Below the pieces are notes generated by a model, which was not told the origin of the DNA, ran no database searches, and saw only the letters and a list, made by a program, of their open reading frames with translations. Shown here one piece after another: positions 43,238-54,653 of a stretch of DNA of 64,000 bases. Location: positions 11,224,171 to 11,288,170 of the forward strand of contig NC_052505.1 of the NCBI RefSeq assembly GCF_014356525.2. The letters run 5' to 3'. A program made the translations under genes and the position numbers. The stretch's first letter is position 1; every line of letters begins with the position of its first letter. The stretch is from Nilaparvata lugens (Eukaryota > Arthropoda > Insecta > Hemiptera > Delphacidae).

Positions 43238-45599
43238 GTACGTAAGCATAATTTTATGGGTTGCTGTTTTTAGTGATTATAAATAAAAGGCTATATTGAT
43301 GTCATAAATTTAAATTGAATAGCATTGCATCAATTTGTAAGTTTATTTTAAAATGAATCTTCCACCCGAAAAATTTTACAGTTCCTTTTTTCTTAGTGTA
43401 ATTCTGAAGTTGAGATGTTACCTACAATTGAACTTGTGTTTTATGTGTATTATTTTCAAGATTCAATCAATTTCCTTTTTCAATTCTCCTGAACCTACCT
43501 TTTAAAAGCACATTAGGGTTTTATTCTCCTTACTACAGCTTTTTAACCAGAACATTTGCTTTAATTTAAACTAAGCCTACATGTTCTAGGCTAATTCTAA
43601 AACTTACATAACCTACATAACTTATTTATTATTCAGTTAGTAAATATTTCTATTGTAATCATTAGCATTCACCGTTAAAAATAACTTAAAATGGTGTAAT
43701 TGTTTCGAGCTTAAAGTTTAATTTATTCATGTGCGGTGTACGATTTTAGGTTAGGAATTATAGTGTGTAGGTTATCTCATTTTTAAGCTTAGGTTTTCTA
43801 AAGCGCTTCATTAACCATTTGGTATTACTTTTTCTAACTGCAATATTCTTATTTTATTTTGATAAAAATTGTTACATACAAATGTAAAATTATACAATTA
43901 ATAGGTGACAGACAATTTTTTGTTTCATTTATCTTATCTAAATCTATACTTATCTTTCACAGTGCATGCTTCTATTACATATTATAGGTAATAATATTTT
44001 TAGGTAAAAATACCTTTCTTCATTTCTTACAATTCAATGACGGAATCTAAAATGAATTTATTGGGCTTTTTATCGGAACGAAGGAGGTCTGAAATTGGGG
44101 TTTAAGGTCTTCCCCCTGGAAAATGTTGGAAATCGCTAGCTGTCTATACCAAATCGCTCATAACATCCACATAATAATGAATAATTTTTATTTATTTATT
44201 TACATTATAGTAGTATCTTCCCAAAAAATCGTTGCTATAATATTGATATTATAATCATATTAGAGGCTTATCCAATGAGATGAGAAATCCTTCCAGCACT
44301 CTCCTGTAAAATGCATTCGAAGATTTAATTTTTATGTTATTCTGTTCCTCCATCATTTAAATCGGTTCCTCAATCACGTGAGTTTTATTTTTGAGTTATT
44401 CTCAAGTGTTAATAATAGTACATAGGACCTGTGAAGCTACACTTGAAAAGAATCCAGGAATTTTCTGTCTTGTTCATTTTACTTTAGTTCAAAAAAGGCT
44501 GGACGACTGTTCAATAAAGATTTACTGTAAATATTCTCTTGGTTCATTTTGAACGAAATGCCATAACAATTATTGTAGGTAGAAGATTGAAACAAATTTT
44601 AGTTATATTGCAAGTTTGCTTTTTGCAAGGGGATGTAAATTCACCGTCTTGAGTCATGCTGCCTGCTCCTTCAATAGAAGCTCTAAGCAACTCAAGCGTA
44701 CCTTGAGCACAGATAGAAATTATTCTATGATGACAGAACTGGTCTGAGATTTCGAGCGTCAATTCGGAAAGTTTCCACTTTTTTATTTGAGTCTGGTTTA
44801 TCCTACTACATATAACTCAGATTTTTTCCACAGATTAATAATTATTGGTGACTAAAAGTTACTTTCTTTTTTATTATTAAACTTTGTGCTTTAGAACCCA
44901 GTTTGTTTCTATCAAACATACCTGAAATTTATCCCTAACAAGTATTTGGGTAGTATTTATTAAAATACTTGCAAAACTAATGCTAGCCCATACAAACTTT
45001 TAATGTTGTCTTTTTTATTTAGGGCTACTTTTAATATAAATATGTCTGTGACATGTTGTGACAAAATAATTTAAAAGGATACTAAGATTTATATTTTTAT
45101 CTAAACGTTCAATAATTTTATTTACATGCGGTTTCCGCCAAAACTGAAATAACTTAAGCTGTTCTATATGTACAAGTTTCATTTCTTGTTGAGAAAATAA
45201 TTTAAAATTCACGAAAAATAAATATAGCTCATAATTCATTATTTGGTTTTACTGTACAGGCCTGTGCTAGAAAATCTCATTATTAGGTCCAATTACTGGT
45301 CAGATTCCTAAACAAAGAACATCCAATAAAGGTTGTCAAACAATTTGATGATGTTTTAATTAAATAACTACTTAGATAAATGATGTTTGCATAATTTCAA
45401 ACAATGAAACCGTTAAAAACCCATTTGTTATTACCCCTATTTGTAGAGGCCGTATTGTTGATCCTTCAAAGCAATCTTAATTTTTAATTGGGTTGCCATT
45501 TGGTTAGTATGGTTAAAAATGTCAAAATATTTGTAGAGGTTCACTTGTTCCTTGGTTACACTCTTATCACTATTGAAAGCTATTTTTGAACGCAATGGC
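43238..45599. other. FERM gene intron 1, left part
   Basis: AT-rich sequence. At 44544-44762 the minus strand has an open frame with a more protein-like composition than its neighbours (SDQFCHHRIISICAQGTLEL), but I cannot name a family. At about 45000-45110 lies a relative of the AT hairpin at 23595-23705. Confidence 0.35.
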
Positions 45600-45920
45600 C
45601 ACTTGCTCGGAAATCTTAAATCTGTTACTTTTGATTTTGAACAAAAATTACGTTACTTTTGATCTTTGAGTTGACAAGCTCATAAATTGGTATTTGCAGC
45701 TTCTCCTCAAAGTCCTGAAACATTAATACACAGTACCATAAAAAAACTTTAGACTTCCCGCTCAATGTTAACACCTGAAACCACTGTTTGTTGTCAACTA
45801 GATAAATAAGCTCGTCTACATAACATATTATAAATGATAGAAAGCGTAGGAAAAATTGACCATCCTTGTCTAACTCCTTTGATGATGCTCAATTCTCCCT
45901 CTTCGTTTTACTTATCAGTA
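45600..45920 (-). pseudogene. Degraded LINE reverse transcriptase fragment, RTE/L1-like
   Basis: The minus strand at about 45910-45780 reads EEGELSIIKGVRQGWSIFPT, then LSIIYNMLCRRAYLSS and a stop. It matches the I-KGVRQGC-LSPTLFN-Y motif of LINE RTs. Weaker trace (SGVNIEREV) follows to about 45730. It is a different LINE type from the others in the window. Confidence 0.55.
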
Positions 45921-46069
45921 CTGACGTTACCAAATAAATTTTACCTTCTTTAATTAGTTTAATTGGAAATCATTTTTAAATTATTTTAACATTTGTATGT
46001 GTTCGATTAAATTCAAGATTTATTTTACTTATTATCAACTTAGTTCCATTAATATTGTTGTTTCATGAA

Positions 46070-46400
46070 TGACATTCTTCTAATCAATTGAGTAAAATAA
46101 ATACAAACCAAAACTATATTATCATTTTAGATAATGCTTTGTTAACCAACTGATTAAAATAAACACAACCCTAAACTATATCATAATTTTAAAACAATGC
46201 TCTGCAAATCAACTCATTTAAATAAATACAAACCAAAACTTTATAATAATTTTTAAATTCTATAACTCAGTTTTTATGAAATTCTCTTTTATGAAATTTA
46301 TACTCTGCTAAACAACTGATTAAAATAAAAACAAATCAAAACTTTATAATAGTACGTAATTTTAAAATAACTCAGTTTTAATGAAATTCCAAGCAAACAA
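46070..46400. repeat. AT-rich tandem repeat, about 65-bp unit, four diverged copies
   Basis: The unit contains CAACTGATTAAAATAAA, ACAAACCAAAACT and ATAATAATTTTAAA-like blocks, seen near 46085, 46150, 46205 and 46310, with an ACTCAGTTTT(TA)ATGAAATT insert between later copies. It is non-coding. Confidence 0.55.
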
Positions 46401-47724
46401 CTCGCTGCACGGGACCAGACTCATAACAAAATAAAGTGATTCATTGTCTTATCAATCTATGGTCATGGTCATAACTCATAACATAGTAATCAAGATGCTG
46501 ACTCATGAGTTTCCTTCCTAATTACTACCATTACGATTCCGTTGTCTAACATGATAAATAGCAAAGAACACTACTTTTAATAATTAGTTTTCGATTTTAT
46601 TTGATAATAGTGATTGTATCTCATCTACTTTGAACAATGTCCACATTTACCATAGAACTAAATTGTAAACAAGTTCCTGATTATCGTTTCTTTCAAGTAA
46701 TTTTACGGGTTTGAAAATATTTAACAAATGTTTCGCATCAATATCTACATGAATTCAAGTAGGTGGAGTAGTGATGTACTTTTACAGCCCTAAGGAAGGA
46801 AAAGGGAAGTGAGGTGGTTGACTCCAATCTCCTTTAATCCCCTTCTCTTGCATGCAATGCAAAGGCTTCTTTCAAACACTCCAGTCACGACCACTTTGAT
46901 TTTCTCTCGTCTAGCTTTTCCTGGTCTAAAGTTTATATAATTTTAGATTCTCTTGAACTGTAATAAGCCTGAGATTGTCTGATTATGAGAAGAGATATTG
47001 TGGTATTTCTCCATAAGAAAGAAAAAGGTCCTGATGTTGTATGATATCTGATAATTTGATTGTGTGTAAGATGATTTTGTGGTATTTCTCCATGAAAAAA
47101 GAAAAATACACTGATGTTGTCATTATAGTGGTATCGACATTACCTCATCTTCTTTTCGTTTAATTGTCTGATGTTTGTAAATTTAAGCTCCGAATGCAGA
47201 TCTATGTAGCCTACCTATTGTCCTATTGGGTTGTGAGGAACATCTCTACCGGAAGAAACATATTACTTCCCAATATCTAAACGGTTTCTTATTTCTTATT
47301 ACTGATATATAAATATCAAAACTTAATTGAAACACTTTGTTGCTTCATTCCTACATGCATAACTTTTACTGGACCTTTTATCTTTGTATGGGACATTGCT
47401 CTTATGACAAATAAAGTTCATTTATTTATTTACTGGACCTTTGATACTATATTGAAATGAAGAACGTTTAAAAAAATATAAGAAATTGAGAAAAAATATG
47501 ATACCATTGAATGACACCACTACTCACAATTCGTAGGGCCGTTTTCCCGACCAGGCATGTACGAAAACATGTTGCAGTGAATCATCAAAATAAAATTCAT
47601 TCTCAATCCATTACTAAGGAAATACATGAGTATATCATCCAAGTTTGCAAACGTTAGTGAATTTTACAAACTCACAATTATTGAATATGAGTGAATTTTT
47701 AATTTCATCTTTGATAGCCTAGTA
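46401..47724. other. FERM intron 1, no gene
   Basis: A short direct duplication lies at about 46980-47110 (TTGTGGTATTTCTCCAT twice). At 47380-47440 a TGACAAATAAAGTTCATTTA stretch with a following TTTA repeat looks like the tail of another LINE fragment. Nothing else was recognised. Confidence 0.35.
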
Positions 47725-47895
47725 TATATTTCTTTATTGCGGATGATGGTCACATGAGCTTTTAAATTGTGCTTGGGTGATTTTATGAGATGATCAAACG
47801 TCCATGCCTCCAGCGTGATTCGAACCCACGAACAGGTAGCGCTAGCAGATTGGAGGGTGCAACGTCTCGGATATCCTGACCGGCAGGATAGGTAG
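47725..47895 (-). mobile_element. tRNA-Leu-derived SINE
   Basis: On the minus strand the head reads GTCAGGATATCCGAGACGTT, like the start of tRNA-Leu, and GTGGGTTCGAATCACG contains a good RNA polymerase III B box (GGTTCGAATC at 47826-47817). The A-box region (ATCCGAGACG) is degraded, and the acceptor stem does not close. A unique body (GGAGGCATGGACGTTTGATC) and an AATAAAGAAATATA tail follow. This is a tRNA-derived SINE rather than a functional tRNA. Confidence 0.65.
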
Positions 47896-47955
47896 TCAAA
47901 TAGTAAAATTATTTATTTGATAAGTACCTGTTCTTCAAGTCAAATTCTAACATCA

Positions 47956-48085
47956 GGTTGCACAAAAGTCTTTTAACTACAAATCCCGATTAAATGCCAC
48001 GAGAACCAATCAGAAAACCTTCTCTGATTGGTTCTCATGGAATTTAATCATGATTAAACTTTAACAGGCTATTGTGCAACCGGGC
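47956..48085. mobile_element. Foldback MITE, GGTTGCACAA family, complete copy
   Basis: The ends GGTTGCACAAAAG and TATTGTGCAACCGGGC are mirrored, with CGAGAACCAATCAGA and TCTGATTGGTTCTC at the centre. It is 130 bp and closely matches the copy at 25112-25232. Confidence 0.8.
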
Positions 48086-48164
48086 TCAAGTATCTTACAT
48101 GTTCCTTAAAAACAGCAATAAATGTTATTTACAATGAATATGGTAACTCGACACATAAAGTTAT

Positions 48165-48290
48165 ACAAAAAAAAATTTATTTTTATTTTTCACATTTTAC
48201 AATACACACATCAAATTCATGATTAGAAAAGGACCAACAGGCTTTGCCCAAAACTGTTCCCTTTCCGAATTTTGATAGTAGTAAGCCAAT
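48165..48290 (-). mobile_element. LINE 3'-end fragment (GGGAACAGTTTTGGGCA type)
   Basis: The minus strand shares GGGAACAGTTTTGGGCA and a GCCTGTT block with the minus strand of 60596-60720 (GGGACAGTTTTGGGCA, ATCCTGTTGTGCC). Both end in an A/T-rich tail. They look like two 5'-truncated copies of one LINE family. Confidence 0.45.
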
Positions 48291-48437
48291 GTCTAAAAGG
48301 TAGGTTATGTTGCTTCACTTTGAATCCGAGTCCAGAAATATACAAACTAAAATTCATAATTTAATTAGATTGAAAACCGAAAAGAATAAAAATATTGCAC
48401 CAAACTGTAATTCAAAACTTTAAAACATTGATTATAT

Positions 48438-48905
48438 GATCAAAGACTTCCAGAAGTTCATATTATCATATTGATATCAACTTATCATTTATTTCATATT
48501 CAAGACTGAATACAACTCTTCAAAACTGGATGAAACATGAAATTTTACAAATTTATGTGATCAAAGACTTCCAGAAGTTCATATTATCAGTTTGATGTCA
48601 ACTTATCATTTGTAATGGATTCAAGACTGATTACAACTCTACAAAACTGGAGGAAACATATGAAATTTTACAAATTTATGTGATCAAACACTTCCAGAAG
48701 TTCATATTATCATATTGATATCAACTTATCATTTGTAATGGATTCAAGACTGAATACAACTCTTCAAAACTGGAGGAAACATATGAAATTTTACAAATTT
48801 ATGTGATCAAACACTTCCAGAAGTTCATATTATCAGGTTGATGTCATCTTATCATTTGTAATGGATTCAAGACTGATTACAACTATTCAAAACGTTCAAA
48901 GTTTC
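48438..48905. repeat. Tandem satellite, about 122-bp unit, four copies
   Basis: Units start at 48438, 48559, 48682 and 48804, spaced 121-123 bp. Each contains ACTTCCAGAAGTTCATATTA, CAACTTATCATTT, TTCAAGACTG and CAAAACTGGA. The central units are the most alike, typical of unequal-exchange growth. Confidence 0.85.
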
Positions 48906-49174
48906 AAGTGCCAATTGAACGGTGAGTTTGTGCGATTTTCCTGTTGAGTGACTGCGCTGAACTCTTGTACTAGAGTGGTGAAAAAACGAGTTTTGGATGT
49001 TGCCGGTGCCCTGAATTGGCTGGGCGATGCGATGGGTGATAGTGATAGGCCGGGCTGGGAATGGCATCCGTTATGTTGTTGCAGTGAACGCAACGGTTTC
49101 GTGCCGCGGCTGTAATTTTATTGTTGGCGAGGAAGTCAGCGGTGCTATCATCTCCCGTTCGCCATCCTTCTACA
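48906..49174. other. Less AT-rich spacer between two repeat fields
   Basis: About 48990-49140 contains GCCGGTGCCCTGAATTGGC and GTTTCGTGCCGCGGCTG. Two minus-strand open frames overlap here without a recognisable domain. I found no partner elsewhere in the window. Confidence 0.3.
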
Positions 49175-50510
49175 TTATCATTATTGTGCTCGGATGAATC
49201 ATCCTCCGATCTTCACAGCTAGTCTCGCTGAGAATCAAGGTAGCTGTGACAACCGTGAACAGTTGAGATCACTTATGTTTATGTTTTGAAGAGACGGATT
49301 CAAATATCCAAAGGTTAGAAGAACCTCATACGTCAACCGAAGCTTATTGTGTGTCCCAAAAGTATGTTAGTTAGGCAAACCAACTCCCATGTCCTTTACA
49401 AGGTCCAGGCTTAGTAATGAGATCACTTGCTTTACCTCTATAAAAGAAAAAGGTTGAATTTGTCATTGCATTCTTAAAGTTTTACAAATAGGCCTACTGT
49501 ATAATATGAGGGAAAATATTCAGTAGACGATATTGTGCTCGGATCTGATCCACACAGCTAGTCTCGCTGAGCAAGAAGGTATCTGTGACAAATGTGCAAA
49601 GCTCAGAATACTTGCTTTACCTCTATAAAAGAAAAAGGATGAATTAGTCATTGAAGTTTTAAAATTTCACAATTTAAGTATAATATGAGAGAAAATATTC
49701 AGTAAAGGATATTGTGCTCGGATGAATCATTCACTGATCCACACTGCTAGTCTCGCTGAGAAGTCAGGTAGCTGTGACAACCGTGCATAGCTGAGATCAT
49801 CTCTCTATAAATCATTTGCTTTACCTCTAAAAAATAAAAATGTTAAATTTGTCATTAGATTTTTAAAGTTTTAAAAATAAGCATACAGTGTAATATCAGG
49901 GAAAAATATTCAATAGAGGATAATCTTCTGCTCCTTTTCTTCTCTTCCTTCTCTTCTTCCCCTTCTTTCTTTCCCTTCTCTTCTCTTCTATCTCATATTG
50001 TGCTCGGATGAATCATCCCCCGATTCTCACAGCTAGTCTCGCTGAGAAGCCAGGTAGTTGTGACAACAGTGCAAAGCTTAGATCACTATAAAAGGAATAG
50101 GTTGAATTAGTCATTGCATTTTTTTTAAGTATTACAAATAAGCCTACAGTGTAATATGAGGGAAAATATTCAATAGAGGATAAATGTGCTCGGATGAATC
50201 ATCCTCCGATTCTCACAGCTAGTCTAGCTGAGAAGCCAGGTATCTGTGACAACCGTGCAAAGCACAGATCATCACTCTAGAAAAGCAAAAGATTGAATTT
50301 TTCATTGCATGATTTTTAAAGTTTTACAAATAGGCCTACAGCATAATCTGATCCACATAGCTAGTCTAGCTGAGAAGTCAGGTAGCTGTGACAACCCTGC
50401 ATAGCTGGGATAACTTGCTTTAACTCTAAGAAAAAGGTTGAATTTGTGATTGCATTTTTAAAGTTTTACAATTACAGAGTAATCTTGAAGAAAATAAATC
50501 ATTAGAGGAT
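49175..50510. repeat. Diverged tandem repeat, about 170-350 bp spacing, six copies
   Basis: The block GTGCTCGGATGAATCAT, then CCGAT, CACAGCTAGTCTCGCTGAGA and AGGTAGCTGTGACAACCGTG recurs near 49189, 49531, 49708, 49999, 50187 and 50345 (the second and last shortened). Between copies lie related blocks containing AAAAGGTTGAATTTGTCATT and GGGAAAATATTCAATAGAGG. The CACAGCTAG / CTGTGAC core makes each unit a small hairpin. Confidence 0.8.
49925..49995. repeat. Polypyrimidine tract
   Basis: About 70 bases are almost only C and T on the plus strand (TCTTCTCTTCCTTCTCTTCT and similar), interrupting the tandem array. Such tracts can adopt triplex DNA. It is probably a microsatellite expansion. Confidence 0.7.
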
Positions 50511-50659
50511 TCAGCTAATTGATATTCATGTAGGTATTCGAGAAAATGTGTAGTGAGGAATTCTAAAAAAAAGATTTTTAGGCTCTTCAGCTTGAGAAAT
50601 AAAAATATTATATTGTACTTTGATGAGCACAGACTAGTTCCGAATAAGAGGGGTATTTT

Positions 50660-51290
50660 TCAGTGAAATAAATTGTATGTACTTTTTTTTGGAAATGAAA
50701 TAAATTTCAATTTAATTTATTCCAACTTGGAATTTTACTTGAATCGTATATCAAAGCTACTCGTACCAAAGTAAAATAGGTAGGTAGGGTATATATGTCT
50801 TATCTTTTGTTGCATAAGTACTTGAGAAAAATCAGTTTAGTACTCCTATCTGGAATTCTACTCGAATTATGGCATCAAATTAAAATAGGTGTATTTGAAT
50901 AATCTCTTGATGAATAAGTGAATGTATGCACACATCGTTCATGAATCAAGAACTAAGAATGAAATTAATGAATTAATTGTATGTACTCTTTTACTGATAC
51001 TTTTTCTGAAAATAAAATACATTTTAATTTGATTTATTCCAATTTGGAATTTTCCTCGAATGGTGTATCAAAGCTACTCGTATCAAAGTAAAATAGGTAG
51101 GTAGGGTTTCTATGTCTCATCTTTTGGTAAATAAGTACTTGAGAAAAATCAGTTTGATGTATTTCAATCTGGATTTTTTCTCGAATCATGGTATCAAATT
51201 AAAATAGGTGTATTTGAATAATCTCTTGATGAATAAGTGAATTATACACACATCGTTCATGAATCAAGGACTAGGAATGAAACTCAATGT
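50660..51290. repeat. Tandem duplication of an about 310-bp unit
   Basis: Copy 1 (about 50660-50970) and copy 2 (about 50975-51290) share TTTATTCCAA-TTGGAATTTT, CAAAGCTACTCGTA, AAAGTAAAATAGGTAGGTAG and AATCTCTTGATGAATAAGTG. A last shared block is CACACATCGTTCATGAATCA. Each unit has two similar halves, so an older, smaller duplication lies inside. Confidence 0.8.
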
Positions 51291-51871
51291 ATTGTAGTTC
51301 AGTTTTTTAATATTCGAATCTACGGTCTTTTTAAAACTTGTGGTGTCTCATTATCATAATACAAGTTTAAGAGACGATCAGCCATCAGCAGTTGCGGACG
51401 TTTTCAGAATGTTTGATAGCACAAAATGAACTTTTGTTCAATTGTTATAACTTTTTTTGTGTTCACTAAGATGGAAGAAACTATATAACTTTGTGTAGGA
51501 TCGTCGACAGACTTAAAAACTACATTATAAGTTGGTCCGTCGGTTCCTCTGAATGCAAATTATCAAGGATGGAGTGGCGTAGCGCATCGGAACTCTCTTT
51601 TACAATCAATAGCCGAGTTACTGCTATCCAATAGTAACTGCTATGGTTACTGAAATTGGAAATGAATGGAGTGTTTTTGTCAATGGAAGCTGATTGATTG
51701 TACGGCGCCAACCTGTCAATTCAATCTCAGATCTGCGGCACTCCCAATTTAATCCGGATTTTTTTTTTGCCGAGGATGATGTCAAATTGAGCATGATTTC
51801 GATAGTAGGTCTACACAAAATCCCCAGTCAATCTAACATGATGAAACCTTTTTTTCGTGAAATCATCTCTA
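51291..51871. other. FERM intron 1 segment without features
   Basis: No repeat or exon was identified. The 98-codon open frame at 51694-51990 runs into the next MITE and has no domain. Confidence 0.3.
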
Positions 51872-52658
51872 CTATTGTGAGGTCCACAATAATAGCAGTG
51901 GAGAAGATAGGAGAACTGTGTTGCCGATTCTCTGTCTTACCACTGCCTTGTATAGAGGATACCGGTTTATCTGCTGTAAACCTTTTTTAATTTTTTATTA
52001 AAAATAAATAATTAAATGTTTATTTCCCAAAAAAACTAAAACGACTACATCAATTTATTACAGAAATATTAGATAGTTTACTATTACATACAATGGTTAG
52101 TTTCAGGAATTTCTTATAATGTGTCTTCTACATGTTTAGTGCTTTCTGTGTGGAAATTGATCTACTCCACTATGGCGTACCATGTTCTAGTGTAGGTTTT
52201 GTTTGTTTGTTTTTATTGTGCGGATTAGTTCATAATATTAACTGTTCATTCTTGGTTAAAATAATCTATTATTTACAATTTATTACATACAATGGCTAGT
52301 TTCAGAAATTTCTTATAATGTGTCTTCTACATGTTTAGTGTTCTCTGTGTGGAAATTGACCTACTCCAATATGTCGTACCATTGTCATAATATTAACTGT
52401 TCATTCTTGGTTAAAATAATCGATTATATTTTATTCGTCAAAAAATACATTTATCAATGATTAAATAATATTCATCTCATTTTCATTATTGAGATTAAAA
52501 ATTTTGTCAATTTATTATATTTCTACATTGTTAGAAGACTATCAGGCAACGTTACAGAGCTAGAAAAGGATAGCACTGTCTGCTTAGTTGAGTGATGAAC
52601 AAGGATAGCTATACCAATTCTAATCAAATACTGTCATTAGAACGTGGACCTCACTGTA
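51872..52658. mobile_element. MITE, CTATAGTGAGGTCC family, copy b, with internal duplication
   Basis: The left end CTATTGTGAGGTCCAC and right end GTGGACCTCACTGTA are decayed mirrors. Near the left are the family markers TTGCCGATTCTCTG and CACTGCCTTGTATAGAGGAT; near the right is CTATCAGGCAACGTTACAGAGC. A unit of about 105 bp (TTACATACAATGGTTAGTTT, then TTCTTATAATGTGTC) occurs at 52082-52190 and 52282-52382. Confidence 0.75.
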
Positions 52659-52865
52659 CCAATTCATGGTTCAACAATCGCCTATCAAGGTTCAGCCTTT
52701 TTTAATTAATATCCATTTACCAATTATAGTAGAATAGAGTATAGAAGCCCACAAGCTCTAGTTCTCGTATCAAACTCTTTAAATAACGATGATACAAATT
52801 ACAACATATCACGTGATAAATGTATGGGAGTGAATTTTGGTATTTTTCATTTGTGTAGTGATGTT

Positions 52866-53603
52866 TACGTTTCAATGGCAGTAGAGAAAAATAGAATAAC
52901 AGCGTTGCCAATCTTCTTCCTTCTATAAAAGATAGCCGATTCCGGAATATCTGATGTGATATCGAATATTCTTTCTAGTTAAAAGTAATCAATTAAGTTA
53001 TATTTTATTCATCAAAAAAATCAAGATTAAATTATACATTTTTCTTTGTTGGTTATCTATCTTGTTTTCACTATTATTAATTATTACTATCGTATTTTAA
53101 TATAACTTTAAAGTGAAAAAACACTCACATTCTTTGGTGTGGCGACGACCGTTTCGTGCTGGTATTGCACATTCTCAAGCCAGGCTGAAACTAAAGTATT
53201 TTTTCAATACTTTAAAATATTTAATTATTTAGTTTCCAGACAGAAACTAAAGTATTTAAAAAATACTTTAAATAATTTAAAGTATTTAAAAAATACTTTA
53301 GTTTCTGTCTGGCTAGAGAATGTGCAACACCAGCACGAAACGGTCGTCGCCACACCAAAGAATGTGAGTGTTTTTTTTTCACTTTAAAGTTATATTAAAA
53401 TACAATAGTAATATACATTTTTATATATCATAATAATTGAGATTGATAATGTGTTAGCCTAATTAATGATATTTCTACATAATTAGAAACTATCTGGCAA
53501 CGTTGCGGAGCTAGAAAAGGATTGCGCTATCTGCTATGTCGAATGATAAGCAAGAATAGCAACACCAATGCTAATCAGATACTGCCATTATAAAGTGGAC
53601 ATG
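52866..53603. mobile_element. MITE, CTATAGTGAGGTCC family, copy c, split by a foldback element
   Basis: The left part (CAATGGCAGTAGAGAAAAATAG, read as separate short blocks, plus GCGTTGCCAATC) and the right part (ACTATCTGGCAACGTTGCG, ATACTGCCATTATAAAGTGG) are the two ends of the family, with decayed tips. A palindrome at 53083-53412 is inserted between them. Confidence 0.6.
53083..53412. mobile_element. Foldback element with about 130-bp arms
   Basis: The left arm runs from ATTACTATCGTATTTTAATA through ACTTTAAAGTGAAAAAACAC, TCACATTCTTTGGTGTGGCG, ACGACCGTTTCGTGCTGG and GAAACTAAAGTATTTTTT. The right arm returns through each in reverse order to AAAATACAATAGTAAT. The loop is rich in TACTTTAAA-type sequence. 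The open frame 53139-53387 is an artefact of the arms. The high arm similarity suggests recent origin or gene conversion. Confidence 0.85.
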
Positions 53604-54653
53604 TCATAAGCAACTATGTGAAGTATTGTGACTGAACGTGTCTGATCATGTTTTGTCTTGTCTTGACTAACTGCTGTGCGCCTAGCTTTAAATGACAACA
53701 TATCACGTGATAAATCTATGGAAGTGGATTTTGTTATTTGTCATGTGTAGGCAATATTTTGTGAATCGACTGATGTTAAATAGATGACTGAAATTGGTTT
53801 GGAGTTTTTCCATTATTGATGACTGACGAATTCTCTTATATAGACGCTTGGAGTAGAATGGAAGAATGGTATAGGGTCATCACTTCGTGTGTGAAAGGTC
53901 AAGTTCATTCGCTCGAAATAGAAGTAGGCTTCTAATGTATACAAGTGAAATTTATAATGCCAGATAAGCTATCGTGGTGTCTATTCAGTAATTGGCTAAG
54001 TATTTCACTGGTAGAATGAATCATGATCAATACCTATAAATATTCGAAATTCCATTGACATTTTATTAGAAAAACAAATTTTAATGTTTCGAAAAAAAGA
54101 ATTGAAACAATAAGATCTCTTTTTGTAGATTCTCTACTGAATCTTCAGTAGAGTATGCCAGCGTTAAAGAGTGAAATATATTTTGGTTTTTTCATGGGTG
54201 TCTTCCTGAATTTTCAGGGTTTGGAGTTCCTCATTCAAGTTTAGATATTAACGTAATTTTATCTTGGAAAGTAGAATGTTTCACGATAAAATAAAAATAA
54301 TTGATTTAAAAATGATTTTGCAAAGTTATATCTATTAATGTGAGAATGTACACAGGTATTTTATGATTTGGATTAAGTCGTTTGTGATGAAGATTGAGGA
54401 TGAAGGATGAAGATTATGATGAAGTCGTTCGGATGAAGTTATTGGGGAAAAGCAGGAAAAGAGTCGTCAAGAAGGCAGAAGGCTTTAGGAAGTGATTGGA
54501 TAGCATGACATCTAGTGCCATATTCATGAATAGTTCTTGAAACCTTATACAATAGACAAACGAATATCCAAAGATAACGAATAATAGAGTAATCCATTTA
54601 GAGTATCCATTTCTCCATGATACTACTACAGATTTGTACTTATTCAGTCTATG
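53604..54653. other. FERM intron 1 segment
   Basis: Apart from a GATGAAG-rich patch near 54387-54440, nothing is recognised. Confidence 0.3.

Noticed and set aside
47817..47895. Functional tRNA-Leu gene on the minus strand
   Set aside because: The B box is good but the A box is degraded, the acceptor stem does not close, and a SINE-like body and tail follow.
49175..50510. CRISPR array, because of regularly recurring conserved blocks
   Set aside because: Units are long, diverged and irregularly spaced, in an animal nuclear genome without cas genes.
53139..53387. 82-codon open frame
   Set aside because: It spans both arms of the foldback element at 53083-53412 and has mirror-symmetric composition.
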